The position numbers were made by a program, and so were the translations under genes. The notes below the pieces were generated by a model. It searched no databases. It was not told the DNA's origin and saw only the letters and a list, made by a program, of their open reading frames with translations. From the IMG/VR virus record IMGVR_UViG_3300049595_002049, positions 1 through 24,923 of that record: a stretch of DNA of 24,923 nucleotides, one strand, 5' to 3'. Source of the stretch: a virus. The first letter of the stretch is position 1. Every line of letters starts with the position of its first letter. Shown here piece after piece: positions 1 to 7,552 of this stretch.

Positions 1-137
1 AACTTCTTACGGATATTACGCAATCCGTTCAGAATCATGTGGCGAAGCAGATCTTCATCTAGCTTGGCATTTTGATGAGAGCCAAGCTGAGTCATCAGAT
101 TAGCAATCATCACTTGTTGTAAATCAATAATAAACAT
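1..137 (-). CDS. rnh: T4-type RNase H (5'-nuclease), N-terminal part
   Basis: The start codon lies at 137 and the frame runs off the left edge, leaving about 45 codons. The visible N-terminus (MFIIDLQQVMIANLM, then a LRHMILNGLR helix) resembles the start of T4 RNase H as I recall it (LIDFSQIALST, then VRHLILNSIK). T4 RNase H is a FEN-1/5'-3' exonuclease family enzyme that removes RNA primers from lagging-strand fragments. The D in IIDL would be the first metal-binding aspartate. Only this segment can be judged, so the call rests on a short match. The next gene upstream ends two bases before this start, so the two are probably co-transcribed. Confidence 0.62.
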   Translation of the reverse strand, partial: MFIIDLQQVMIANLMTQLGSHQNAKLDEDLLRHMILNGLRNIRKK

Positions 138-138
138 T

Positions 139-450
139 TTATTCTACCATTTCATGGAAATCTTCTGCAGTTATTTGCAGAGGATGTACGATACCTCGTT
201 GACGAAGCAACATAGAATACATAGCTTCGCGGAACAGGACATAGTCTTTTACATTAACATCTAGCGGTTTGATACCACGATTTACCAAAATAACCCATGC
301 AGCTTCGAGCGCAAGATCAGCAATGTCGGTGACTTCACCGTATGCGTTTGCGAACTGGTCTACCAAATCAGCCACTTTCTTACTCGTGTCGTTCTCTTCT
401 TGGATTGCTTTGAAGCGATCCGAAACATCAATTACATTATTGTCACTCAT
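139..450 (-). CDS. Hypothetical phage protein, 103 aa
   Basis: I do not recognise this protein. It is acidic and mostly helical in composition, with no signal peptide, membrane segment or metal-binding cluster. Its start overlaps the stop of the gene upstream by four bases (447-450) and it ends just before RNase H, so it is in a replication-type operon. In T4 the neighbours of rnh are dsbA and gene 33, but this sequence does not look like either. A function in DNA metabolism is possible from position only. Confidence 0.75.
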   Translation of the reverse strand: MSDNNVIDVSDRFKAIQEENDTSKKVADLVDQFANAYGEVTDIADLALEAAWVILVNRGIKPLDVNVKDYVLFREAMYSMLLRQRGIVHPLQITAEDFHEMVE

Positions 451-704
451 AGGTATTTCGCCTTTCTTCCTCGCTTCATTGGCACGACTGGTTCTTCGAT
501 CTCGTCGATCATTTCATCGCGCGGATCGCGGAAAGATAGCGGTAGATCGGTGCCAGCATTTATCTTTACTGTATAACCCAGCTCGCGCCAGCTGACAGCG
601 TGTTGAATAGCAGTTGTTTTATCATTATAGTCTAGTTCTAAGCAATGACCTTGGCGTGGTCGCTTGTGATAAAAGATTTGTACCGTCCAGTATTGTTTAC
701 GCAC
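447..704 (-). CDS. Hypothetical basic protein, 85 aa
   Basis: The start is GTG at 704. The N-terminal 45 residues look like a small alpha/beta domain (YWTVQIFYHKR, then a helix and YTVKI). An acidic stretch (EMIDEIEEP) follows and then a basic tail (KRGRKAKYL). The stop overlaps the next gene by four bases, and the GTG overlaps the end of the small membrane ORF upstream, so it is translationally coupled on both sides. I do not recognise the family. The basic tail could bind nucleic acid, which is only a guess. Confidence 0.7.
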   Translation of the reverse strand: MRKQYWTVQIFYHKRPRQGHCLELDYNDKTTAIQHAVSWRELGYTVKINAGTDLPLSFRDPRDEMIDEIEEPVVPMKRGRKAKYL

Positions 705-798
705 TTAGAAACCCCAATATAAATCCGATTATGAATGGCAAGGAAGAAATAATCATTAAAGCAATCATTATAATAAACAAAAAGATAATTCCTTTCAT
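697..798 (-). CDS. Small hydrophobic membrane protein, 33 aa
   Basis: This short frame starts at ATG 798, directly overlapping the TAA of the 361-residue gene as TAATG, and ends at 697 inside the start of the 85-residue gene. It is almost entirely hydrophobic (KGIIFLFIIMIALMII, then SLPFIIGFILG), enough for one long or two short membrane passes. The double overlap suggests real translational coupling, not a chance frame. An ATG two codons earlier (804) is also possible. Function unknown. Confidence 0.55.
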   Translation of the reverse strand: MKGIIFLFIIMIALMIISSLPFIIGFILGFLSA

Positions 799-1883
799 TA
801 CCATACCTTGTAAAGAATAGTGGTATCATTCATGCGACCGTTGGCAGCACGTCCTTCAGTTTTCAACTGCTTGAATTGACGTTCAGCGTTGATACGAGTA
901 TCGATGAGCGGAAGGATGTCAAGCGGTTTACGAAGCTTCTTGATAAGGGATTTGGTTCCGTCAAAGTTGATAATACTAGTACCTTTGACCGAGAAGCCAC
1001 CCTCGAGCGCATAGTATAGGGAAAGATCGCGCGTCTTAGTATTGAACGCGACCAGATACTTGGCACCAAGCAGTTTAGCTGGGTCGATAGAAGCGACGCG
1101 GAACTCTGCGTTCTCTTTCTGATACTTCAACTTTCCGATAATCTTTTCGACTTTCGGTGGTTTCTTGGCGCGTGGTTTGCGAGCAGCAGATTTCGTAACA
1201 GCTTTAATCTGTTTGAATTGAGTATTCATGTCAGTCAGCAGTTCAATAGTTTGCTTGACTGCTTTCCAGCTGACGTGATTGTAGCCCTCGAGAAGTTGCT
1301 CGTCTTCCTTATCGGTCAGTTCGTTAAGTTCTTCTAGCAATAAAGAATACTCAGACGACAGTTCGTCTAGGTGGAACTTAGTTGCTTTCATAGCCATCAA
1401 CGTCTTATAGAAGTCGACTTTAATCTTCTCTCCCGCGAGCGAGCGCGCGATGAGATCGTCCATGAATTCAAGCATTTCGCTAGGAACAGCTTTCGGCTTG
1501 ACAACTTTGTTTACGATGATGGGATTACCGTCTTCGTCAAGTTCCGGACGCTTGGAATCTAGGACAGTATCAATACTTTGTTTGATGGTCGCGTGATACT
1601 TCGGATCGATAGTGGATCCGTTCGTGTATAGACGCGCGAGAGATGCGGTGGTCGGAATTATTTTCCGGACCTTACCAGACACAGCAGAAATGTCATCTTT
1701 GCTGTACTTGTTCTTAGTCATGTATCCTACAAGCCACTTCTTGGCATTGTCAGGAGTCCACTGATTGTTAAACCAGTTGAGTGCACGAACAAATTCCACA
1801 CCCTCTGGGTTATGGATTACAGGTTCGCCACCAACGGCATCATATTGTTTACGCGGTTTGCGTTTCTTTTCTGGCTGAGCCAT
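798..1883 (-). CDS. Hypothetical basic protein, 361 aa
   Basis: I do not recognise this family. The protein is lysine-rich and soluble. Residues 1-120 are a mixed domain. Residues 140-235 are strongly helical and probably coiled coil (SEYSLLLEELNELTDKEDEQ). A very basic linker near 236-260 (ARKPRAKKPPK) leads into a C-terminal alpha/beta domain (YLVAFNTKTRDLSLYY). The start at 1883 has an AAGGA ribosome-binding site at 1889-1893, and a promoter lies at 1901-1929, so the leader is only about ten bases. It is the first gene of its transcription unit. Confidence 0.85.
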   Translation of the reverse strand: MAQPEKKRKPRKQYDAVGGEPVIHNPEGVEFVRALNWFNNQWTPDNAKKWLVGYMTKNKYSKDDISAVSGKVRKIIPTTASLARLYTNGSTIDPKYHATIKQSIDTVLDSKRPELDEDGNPIIVNKVVKPKAVPSEMLEFMDDLIARSLAGEKIKVDFYKTLMAMKATKFHLDELSSEYSLLLEELNELTDKEDEQLLEGYNHVSWKAVKQTIELLTDMNTQFKQIKAVTKSAARKPRAKKPPKVEKIIGKLKYQKENAEFRVASIDPAKLLGAKYLVAFNTKTRDLSLYYALEGGFSVKGTSIINFDGTKSLIKKLRKPLDILPLIDTRINAERQFKQLKTEGRAANGRMNDTTILYKVW

Positions 1884-1900
1884 AAATATCCTTTAGAACT

Positions 1901-1929
1901 ATTATACTACGGTTTTGGTTGAAAGTAAA
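1901..1929 (-). promoter_or_regulatory. Sigma-70-type promoter P1
   Basis: On the minus strand TTTACT is followed by exactly 17 bp and TATAAT. It is one of six closely similar promoters in the window and overlaps the 3' end of the SWIM gene. It would start transcription near 1894, just upstream of the 361-residue gene. Confidence 0.75.
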
Positions 1930-1930
1930 A

Positions 1931-2329
1931 TTATACAACGCTGGCATTTTGCGTATGCTTGCATTGACGGCGAAATTGAAATCCAGCACAGGTGCACGTC
2001 CATCGACCACTTTCGTTAGTGACGTGATATGTGTTTCCTTTGCTTCCTGGAACTTCAATGTGTACGATCTTGGTTTGTTGAACGACAGGCTTCGTTGCAC
2101 CTTTAATCATTTTCAGGTCAAAGACATGACGCAGATTAATGATGCGATGACCGAATGGCATGGATTTGTCTGCGAGAGCAAACTCTGTGTTGCTAATCGG
2201 ATATGGCGGATTGATAACCTTTCCGCGATAAGTCGTGAATCGGAACTCGTTATCCGAGAACAGATAAGATTCCTTGAAACTAGTTGTTACCTCGACTTCC
2301 GAGGAAATCAATGGCATACGGTCAAACAT
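1931..2329 (-). CDS. SWIM zinc-finger protein, 132 aa
   Basis: The C-terminus has a SWIM-type zinc-binding pattern, CxCx8CxH (C112, C114, C123, H125 in CTCAGFQFRRQCKH), preceded by the usual beta-hairpin (TYHVTNESGRW). SWIM fingers bind DNA or proteins in SWI2/SNF2, transposase and recombination-accessory proteins. The first 95 residues look beta-rich and I do not recognise them. The start at 2329 has a strong AAGGAG site, and promoter P2 lies just upstream, so it opens its own unit. No nuclease or helicase domain is attached, so a DNA-binding or adaptor role is the likely reading. Confidence 0.82.
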   Translation of the reverse strand: MFDRMPLISSEVEVTTSFKESYLFSDNEFRFTTYRGKVINPPYPISNTEFALADKSMPFGHRIINLRHVFDLKMIKGATKPVVQQTKIVHIEVPGSKGNTYHVTNESGRWTCTCAGFQFRRQCKHTQNASVV

Positions 2330-2351
2330 AGTATTCTCCTTCCATACAATT

Positions 2352-2379
2352 ATTATACTCCTATAAACCGAGAAGTAAA
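2352..2379 (-). promoter_or_regulatory. Sigma-70-type promoter P2
   Basis: TTTACT, a 16-bp spacer and TATAAT on the minus strand, with an A/T tract upstream of the -35. It is placed between the terminator/repeat block and the SWIM gene. Confidence 0.75.
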
Positions 2380-2395
2380 ATAATAAAACCTTTAT

Positions 2396-2471
2396 AAATC
2401 AACGACTTAACAAGGTATAAAAAACCCTTATAAATCAACGACTTATAAGGGTCTTAAAAATCAACGACTTA
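2396..2471. repeat. Three copies of the 14-bp repeat AAATCAACGACTTA
   Basis: Exact copies are at 2396-2409, 2432-2445 and 2458-2471, roughly 36 and 26 bp apart. The middle copy sits inside the stem-loop of the terminator. Two further exact copies occur at 21188-21237, again between a terminator and a promoter. I saw none elsewhere in the window. Confidence 0.9.
2424..2452 (-). terminator. Intrinsic terminator of the curli/cyclase operon
   Basis: A 10-bp perfect stem (ACCCTTATAA / TTATAAGGGT) encloses a 9-base loop. On the minus strand it is followed by six T's, which fits a rho-independent terminator 25 bp after the cyclase stop. On the plus strand the following T-run is weak, so it probably acts leftward. 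Confidence 0.85.
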
Positions 2472-2476
2472 GCGTA

Positions 2477-4504
2477 TTATTTGGAAGTCGCTCGGTAAAT
2501 ACCGTCCCAGCCATCTTTTCGCTTCATTCCGCTAATTCGCTCAATCATGATATCATAGTATTCAGCCATCTTTCCATCAAAATGGAACTTTAATTGTTCG
2601 GCTGTCGCGATCGCAAGTTTGAACTCTTGGTTGTAATAATACTCCAAGAACAATTTGTGTTTATTGATTCCAGCTTTGTCATCAGGAACAACGGTGAAAA
2701 TATGTACACCCTCTGTCTTTCCTTTTACCGCAATGTAGTCCAGCTCAATAATCGGGAACTCGTCTTCAACATATTCAGCAGTTTTTGGACCAATGATTAA
2801 CTTAACACCATAGGACTTACTTTGTCCTTCTAATCTTGCAGCCAAGTTGACACCGTCGCCCAAGCAAGTATAATCGAAACGCTGAACAGACCCCATATTA
2901 CCCACAACAACAACATCAGTGTTAATGCCAAGTCCCATACCAAATGCAGGAATCCCTTCTTTGGATATTTCTTCATTAAATTTCTCCAGGTCACCTAGCA
3001 TAGCTAAACCTGTACGCAAAGCATTCTTCGCGTGTTGGGCATCATCAAGAGGAGCATTCCAAAAAGCCATCTGAGCGTCGCCAATGTATTTGTCTAGCGT
3101 ACCCTCGTTCTCAATAATCTTCTGTGTCATCGCAGTCATGTAACGATTCATAATTTTAGTCAGACCCTGTACGTCTTTTCCGTAGTGTTCTGAAATAGTT
3201 GTAAAGCCACGAACGTCAGTAAACATAATTGACAGTTCGCGTGATTCGCCACCTAGTTGTAGCAGATCTGGGTTTTCTTGTAGCTTCTCAACCATCGCTG
3301 GTGACAAGTATGTACCGAACTGCTTCTTAATCTGTTGCTTGAGTAGGAAGTTCTCGAGGAACTTAGCAAATGAAGCATGAGCGAATATAACAAGCATGCC
3401 TAGAACTGGTAGCGAAGCATCAAGTAGCAGATACTCAGTTTTCCAGTAGTGATATGATGCATAACCAAACCCACCAGCAATTAGAATAACCAACGGAAGA
3501 ACTAGTTTCATTGGTGCTTTATAAACAGCCAGAATAATTAACAGACCGACGAATAGAATAATAACCAGCTCAAGGAAGTCAGCGTAGTCAGGGCGAACGA
3601 TTGTGTTGCCATTCAGAACTGTTTGTAATAGATTAGCCTGAACTTCATGCGGATACATTGAGCCGACAGAAGTAGGAACTGGGTTGGCTACACCCTCAGC
3701 GGTGACACCCCAGATAAGAAACTTGCCAGCTGTATTTTCAGGTGTGATGTCAGCAGCAGAGATAGAGTCAAACTTATTCCAATAAGAAATATAGACAGAG
3801 CCATCAGCAGTTGTTTTAATTGGCTCAAACTTAGGAATGCGAACAGCTTCAACACCAGCTTCACCAACTTTCATTTGATACGAGATATCACCAGCAGCGA
3901 CGCGAATAGTTTCAAGCGCAACTGATGGATAGATTTGCTCATTAGCGCCAACGACCATTGGTAGTTTGCGGATTGTACCATCAACGTCACCGATAGTAGA
4001 GGATACACCTACACCGCTTGACGCTTCAGCTAGAATTGTTACTGGCGGTAGAATACCAGACCAGCTGTTTACATAATCAAATGGATTGCCGCCGAGAGTT
4101 GCGGTTCCTACGTGTGGACCAAGACCTTCAATAGATTGGTCAGTTGGTGCTGACGAAATGATGGTGGCTCTTCGCGCGAGCGCGTCCGCGAATACTTGGT
4201 CTTTACCGAAGCGATCTTCTTCTGAATAGATAACAGTAAATACGCTGATGCTGTCTTCTGCAGTTCTATCTAAAAGATTAGCAAACTTATCGCGCGACCA
4301 AGACCATTGACCGTATTCTTTAATTGCTTTCTCGTCGATATTAACCAGTAGAACATCGCTAGACTTAATCTGCTCGTGGCTACGTTGTAGCGAATCAAAG
4401 TAAGTTAGTCGTGTGGCTTCAACCAAGAATGGGTCATAGAAGCGCAGGGCGACCAAGAGTCCGAGTGTAATTAATGCTAGATACCACTTTGTTAGGAATT
4501 TCAT
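2477..4504 (-). CDS. CHASE2-domain class III adenylate cyclase, 675 aa
   Basis: An inner-membrane sensor predicted to turn ATP into cAMP. A membrane anchor (about residues 7-22) leads to a CHASE2-type periplasmic sensor (about 30-300), three membrane spans (about 310-330, 333-350, 358-380), a coiled linker and a class III cyclase domain (about 420-605). The catalytic set looks intact. Metal aspartates are D430 (FTDVRGF) and D476 (KYIGDAQMAFW), adenine-selecting residues are K472 and D544, and transition-state residues are N553 and R557 (GDGVNLAARLE). This favours cAMP over cGMP. It overlaps the FecR gene by ATGA, and such FecR-CHASE2 cyclase pairs are known in bacteria. Finding it in a phage late operon is unusual. 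Confidence 0.93.
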   Translation of the reverse strand: MKFLTKWYLALITLGLLVALRFYDPFLVEATRLTYFDSLQRSHEQIKSSDVLLVNIDEKAIKEYGQWSWSRDKFANLLDRTAEDSISVFTVIYSEEDRFGKDQVFADALARRATIISSAPTDQSIEGLGPHVGTATLGGNPFDYVNSWSGILPPVTILAEASSGVGVSSTIGDVDGTIRKLPMVVGANEQIYPSVALETIRVAAGDISYQMKVGEAGVEAVRIPKFEPIKTTADGSVYISYWNKFDSISAADITPENTAGKFLIWGVTAEGVANPVPTSVGSMYPHEVQANLLQTVLNGNTIVRPDYADFLELVIILFVGLLIILAVYKAPMKLVLPLVILIAGGFGYASYHYWKTEYLLLDASLPVLGMLVIFAHASFAKFLENFLLKQQIKKQFGTYLSPAMVEKLQENPDLLQLGGESRELSIMFTDVRGFTTISEHYGKDVQGLTKIMNRYMTAMTQKIIENEGTLDKYIGDAQMAFWNAPLDDAQHAKNALRTGLAMLGDLEKFNEEISKEGIPAFGMGLGINTDVVVVGNMGSVQRFDYTCLGDGVNLAARLEGQSKSYGVKLIIGPKTAEYVEDEFPIIELDYIAVKGKTEGVHIFTVVPDDKAGINKHKLFLEYYYNQEFKLAIATAEQLKFHFDGKMAEYYDIMIERISGMKRKDGWDGIYRATSK

Positions 4505-5592
4505 TTCTTCTGCCTTATAATAATTGTATTGCTGTCACCACCATTGATGACCACATTGAACTCTTTACCATCAAGATTAAAGATAATGTTGTAAGCTGTT
4601 TTCTCATCAAGCACTAATTTAATCTTTCCGTTGTTATCCTTAGATATAGTTATAATATCTTTATTTAATACTGTTAGCAAACCTGTCTGCGCGTCAAGTC
4701 CGATATCTGTACCTGTAATTTCAGCAGCAGTGCGAACCTCACCCAACTTCGCTTCTTGTAACTTATCTACTTCAATCATAACTGGGATAATGTCAGCCAG
4801 ATAATCTACTTCAAGATAGTTAATGTCAATATCATTAAACTCTAGCGCGTCTCTTTCTTGTTCGATTGCTAGGTAGTCTACGTCAAGTTCGTTGTAAGCA
4901 AGCGCATCTTCCTCTAGTATCATCTCATCTTCTTCCTGCTCTACTACTTTAGGAGGATTAACAATAAGCATATTGTTGATCTGGTCTAAGGAAAGGTCGA
5001 GGATGGCTGGTTTAGTTGGAGCTGAGTCGCTCGAGAATGCAACGGTTGACTGCATAGATTTGTTTAGTACCACCGAGCCACCGTTGGTAGCAACTAAGAT
5101 TTCACCAGATGGTGCACCGTTCTCATCGGGGAGAAGGATTACTAAACTACGACCGAGTTCGTCGACGGTGATTGTGAAGTCTGTACCGCGAACTGCGATC
5201 TGTGATGTGGGTGTTTTAATTGATACATTTTTCTTATCAATTTTATTCATTTTCCCAGTAGCAAATCTGGCTGTCCCACTTGCGAAGTTGACAGCCAATT
5301 TGCCTTTACTTGGATTAGGATCGTAAACGAATTCATCTATTACGACTTTACTCTGTTCGGTGACTCGAAGTATCGAGCCATCTAGGAAATCGATCTTCAT
5401 ACGACCATTTCCTGTTCTTACGTCATCACGCATCTCGATTCCCAGCTGTAATTTAGCTGGGAGCGGAGTCTTTCTTACAACTGAACCTGTTCCCTTCAGC
5501 TCGGTGATTGAACCAATCTTAGACTCAGCAGCCAGAGGTGCCAGTGTTAGACTGATAAACACAAATGGTAGAAGGAGTTTGTGCAGTTCCAC
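4501..5592 (-). CDS. Secreted FecR-domain protein, 363 aa
   Basis: A signal peptide (residues 1-22, cleavage near LAAES) precedes a FecR domain (about 25-175) with the diagnostic TPTSQIAVRGTDFTI at 127-141. Next is a very acidic region (about 215-265) with two imperfect copies of a DAL..N..D..YL unit, then a beta-rich C-terminal domain. No membrane span follows the signal peptide, so it should be periplasmic and is a plausible partner of the CHASE2 domain encoded four bases downstream. The start is GTG at 5592. This is needed to keep the signal peptide and makes the gene overlap the curlin-like gene by 68 bases. Iron-siderophore signalling is not implied, as no FecI-type sigma factor or TonB receptor is seen. 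Confidence 0.88.
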   Translation of the reverse strand: MELHKLLLPFVFISLTLAPLAAESKIGSITELKGTGSVVRKTPLPAKLQLGIEMRDDVRTGNGRMKIDFLDGSILRVTEQSKVVIDEFVYDPNPSKGKLAVNFASGTARFATGKMNKIDKKNVSIKTPTSQIAVRGTDFTITVDELGRSLVILLPDENGAPSGEILVATNGGSVVLNKSMQSTVAFSSDSAPTKPAILDLSLDQINNMLIVNPPKVVEQEEDEMILEEDALAYNELDVDYLAIEQERDALEFNDIDINYLEVDYLADIIPVMIEVDKLQEAKLGEVRTAAEITGTDIGLDAQTGLLTVLNKDIITISKDNNGKIKLVLDEKTAYNIIFNLDGKEFNVVINGGDSNTIIIRQKK

Positions 5593-6241
5593 TAGTTGTA
5601 CTCTCTATGGTGATTGAGTTGGTTTCAGTTGCGCCAGCCTGTGTAATGTTGAAGTTTGTATAATCGCCAGTGTGGTCGATGTTTACGCTATGTCCAGCAA
5701 AACCAGTTGCGCTTGTTGTTACGTTATTGTAATTACCAACCATTGTGATGGTGCTTTCAGCATTCTCTGAGTTTACAGTAGCATTGAAGTTATTGTAATC
5801 ACCAGTAATATCCCATGTGAAAGTAGAACCGTCAGCCACATCAGCTGTACCAACATTCATTAGCAGAGTATTATTTCCGCCAGTGATATTAATGTCATAC
5901 TCTGTGTCGTCTGCACTAAACGAACCGTTCGGGTTGTTGTTTAATGTAATTTCGTTATTATCGCCATATCCTAAAATGCTTGCTAGGATACCGTTGCCAT
6001 ATAACCAACCATATAGCGAGTTGTTATTACCAGTTTGTGTTATGGTAATATCTTGTTGGTTGCCGTTAAAGTAAAACGGTGTTTGACCGTCATCAGAACC
6101 TATGGTGTTATTTTCACCAGTTTGTTCCATGACAATTGTAGCCTGTTGACCAACCTGATTAATATAAATCTGGTTGTCACTAGCTTGACCCAATACTGTA
6201 CCTGTCATCAAAAGCATCACGAAGAAGATGGCGTTCTTCAT
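5525..6241 (-). CDS. Curlin-like repeat protein (CsgA/CsgB type), 238 aa
   Basis: A signal peptide (about 1-19, cleavage near VLGQA) is followed by irregular repeats rich in N, G, Q, T and I. They begin with the curlin signature (NQIYINQVGQQATI, then EQTGENNTIG) and continue as ITQTGNNNS and ITGDYNNFN units about 20-25 residues apart. Curlin repeats form beta-strand/turn rungs of a functional amyloid exported through CsgG. The repeats become less canonical towards the C-terminus, which ends in two cysteines, unlike E. coli CsgA. An AAGGA site precedes the start, 13 bases after the csgG stop. It is likely the substrate of the adjacent CsgG pore. CsgA and CsgB roles cannot be separated from sequence. 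Confidence 0.82.
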   Translation of the reverse strand: MKNAIFFVMLLMTGTVLGQASDNQIYINQVGQQATIVMEQTGENNTIGSDDGQTPFYFNGNQQDITITQTGNNNSLYGWLYGNGILASILGYGDNNEITLNNNPNGSFSADDTEYDINITGGNNTLLMNVGTADVADGSTFTWDITGDYNNFNATVNSENAESTITMVGNYNNVTTSATGFAGHSVNIDHTGDYTNFNITQAGATETNSITIESTTSGTAQTPSTICVYQSNTGTSGC

Positions 6242-6253
6242 TTACTTTTCCTT

Positions 6254-7093
6254 TTATTTGAATTGCCAGTATCCTTTCGCCTTACCATTTTTGATAAGTT
6301 GTAACACTGCTTCTTCTATTGCTTTTTGCGTTGCGATGTTTACAGACTCGTTTTGAGCTGTTCCGTTTTCAACTTCAACGAGTGCCGTTCCTGCTTCTAC
6401 GAAACGAAACACATCCTGCGAGTATCCTACCGACAGAATTGTCTTAGTTGAAATGACATCTATAAGAACTTCGCCTGTCGCAACCGAAACCAAACGAAGT
6501 GAAACTGTAACTGTATCTTTGACATAGCGTTTGGACGCACCGATACCCAAGTATCTTGCACCAGCACCGCCTGTCATCGTGTTAGTATCATAACCAACAA
6601 CTCCACCCTCTATGATTAAACCAGCAAAGAGCAGTGGTGGCAGTTTATTTATACCTTCGCCCTCGTAAGACTCACGAGTAGACTTAATAAGCTGGCGTTC
6701 TTTAGAAAGATTTTCTAATCCTTTGCGCTCTACTACTTGGAACACTTCGCCATAGCCAGCACCGCGAAGAGCGCGAATTAGAAACACCTCTGGGGCTTGC
6801 GTTACAGCAGTCGAAAACGAAGATAGGTTTTCGCTAGGTTTGCGCTGACCTGTTAAATCAGCAAACGAATAGATCGCGATCGTCGGCTTCTGGACCACAG
6901 GTGGCAGATCTCTGAGTTCTCTATTGAAGACGAACTCTTGAATCTCAGCTTGGTCGATCTTCTGTATATGTAATCCGTTAAACTTTTCTGATGTCTCTAC
7001 TACTTTTCCGCCAGCAGCGTGTAGTGTATAGCAACCAGTTAAATTAACCGAAGCAACAGAAACCGCTAATAGGAATAGTGACGCTCGTAACAT
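6254..7093 (-). CDS. csgG: CsgG curli secretion pore lipoprotein, 279 aa
   Basis: CsgG forms the nonameric outer-membrane channel that exports curli subunits. A lipoprotein signal with lipobox LTGC (C21) is followed by the CsgG domain: KPTIAIYSFADLTGQRKP, the central QAPEVFLIRALRGAGYGEVFQVVERKG-type region (about 95-125), the REs..ERQLIK..R segment and GLIIEGGVVGYDTN, GGAGARYLGIG and RYVKDTVTVSLRLVS. Length is close to the E. coli protein (277 aa). The start at 7093 lies inside csgF, a 50-base overlap covering the signal peptide. csgF precedes it and the curlin-like gene follows. No csgE or csgC gene is visible. Confidence 0.95.
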   Translation of the reverse strand: MLRASLFLLAVSVASVNLTGCYTLHAAGGKVVETSEKFNGLHIQKIDQAEIQEFVFNRELRDLPPVVQKPTIAIYSFADLTGQRKPSENLSSFSTAVTQAPEVFLIRALRGAGYGEVFQVVERKGLENLSKERQLIKSTRESYEGEGINKLPPLLFAGLIIEGGVVGYDTNTMTGGAGARYLGIGASKRYVKDTVTVSLRLVSVATGEVLIDVISTKTILSVGYSQDVFRFVEAGTALVEVENGTAQNESVNIATQKAIEEAVLQLIKNGKAKGYWQFK

Positions 7094-7505
7094 CTGTGGG
7101 ATCCGTTAAATTAGTTATGATAAGTTTTAATACTTCTGCTCCGTTCTCATCAACCGTCGACTGATAGTTAATGTTGTATCCTTGTAGGTTAAGCGAACCA
7201 GAACCAGTTGCGCCTTCTGCGAATAGATTGGTCACTAGCTGTCTTGATAATTCAGCGTATATTCTTGACTCTACGTTTTTCAAGAATCGGTTCACAGTTG
7301 AGTTGTTTTCCGCTGCGATGGCAGCCTTCAACTCGTCTTCTAATTTCTTGGCGATGGCTTCTTTACGAGAAGTTTCTTGATTCTCAATAGTTAGATAATG
7401 TGATGATGTACCCTGTCCGTTGAAGGATGGGCTTTTGAATTGAAAGGTTATATCGCCAGCTAACGCGCTGAAAGGTAATAGACTAAGCAGCAGGAGTTTC
7501 TTCAT
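7044..7505 (-). CDS. csgF: CsgF curli assembly factor, 153 aa
   Basis: A signal peptide (1-16, ending SALA) is followed at the mature N-terminus by DITFQFKSPSFNG, matching the CsgF segment that inserts into the CsgG channel and forms its second constriction. The rest matches CsgF in plan: a helical middle (about 45-95) and a C-terminal beta domain (about 100-145). It is slightly longer than E. coli CsgF (138 aa) and ends with a Cys pair (GFCCFG). An AGGAG site precedes ATG 7505. CsgF couples the pore to the cell-surface nucleator, so with csgG and the curlin-like gene this is a minimal export set. Confidence 0.92.
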   Translation of the reverse strand: MKKLLLLSLLPFSALAGDITFQFKSPSFNGQGTSSHYLTIENQETSRKEAIAKKLEDELKAAIAAENNSTVNRFLKNVESRIYAELSRQLVTNLFAEGATGSGSLNLQGYNINYQSTVDENGAEVLKLIITNLTDPTDVTSVTIPISGFCCFG

Positions 7506-7552
7506 CAGTCTTCTCCTCTTTCTTTTTCTTTCCGTTAGTCTCTAACAAAAAT

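Noticed and set aside
269-2383. Plus-strand and alternative minus-strand frames opposite the RNase H, 361-residue and SWIM genes
   Set aside because: They lie opposite or inside better-supported genes with strong ribosome-binding sites and recognisable motifs, and have no ribosome-binding sites of their own.
4501-5592. FecR protein as part of an iron-siderophore FecIR system
   Set aside because: No FecI-like sigma factor or TonB-dependent receptor is beside it, the protein is exported instead of being an inner-membrane anti-sigma factor, and its partner gene is a cyclase.
5525-6241. Curlin-like gene as a phage tail-fibre or adhesin fragment
   Set aside because: Signal peptide, Q-x-G-x-x-N repeats and adjacency to csgG/csgF all favour an exported amyloid; tail fibres have no signal peptide.
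6655-6662. A TATAAATA on the minus strand inside csgG
   Set aside because: It lies in coding sequence about 415 bp upstream of the next gene start and matches by codon content; a real late promoter here would need transcript evidence.
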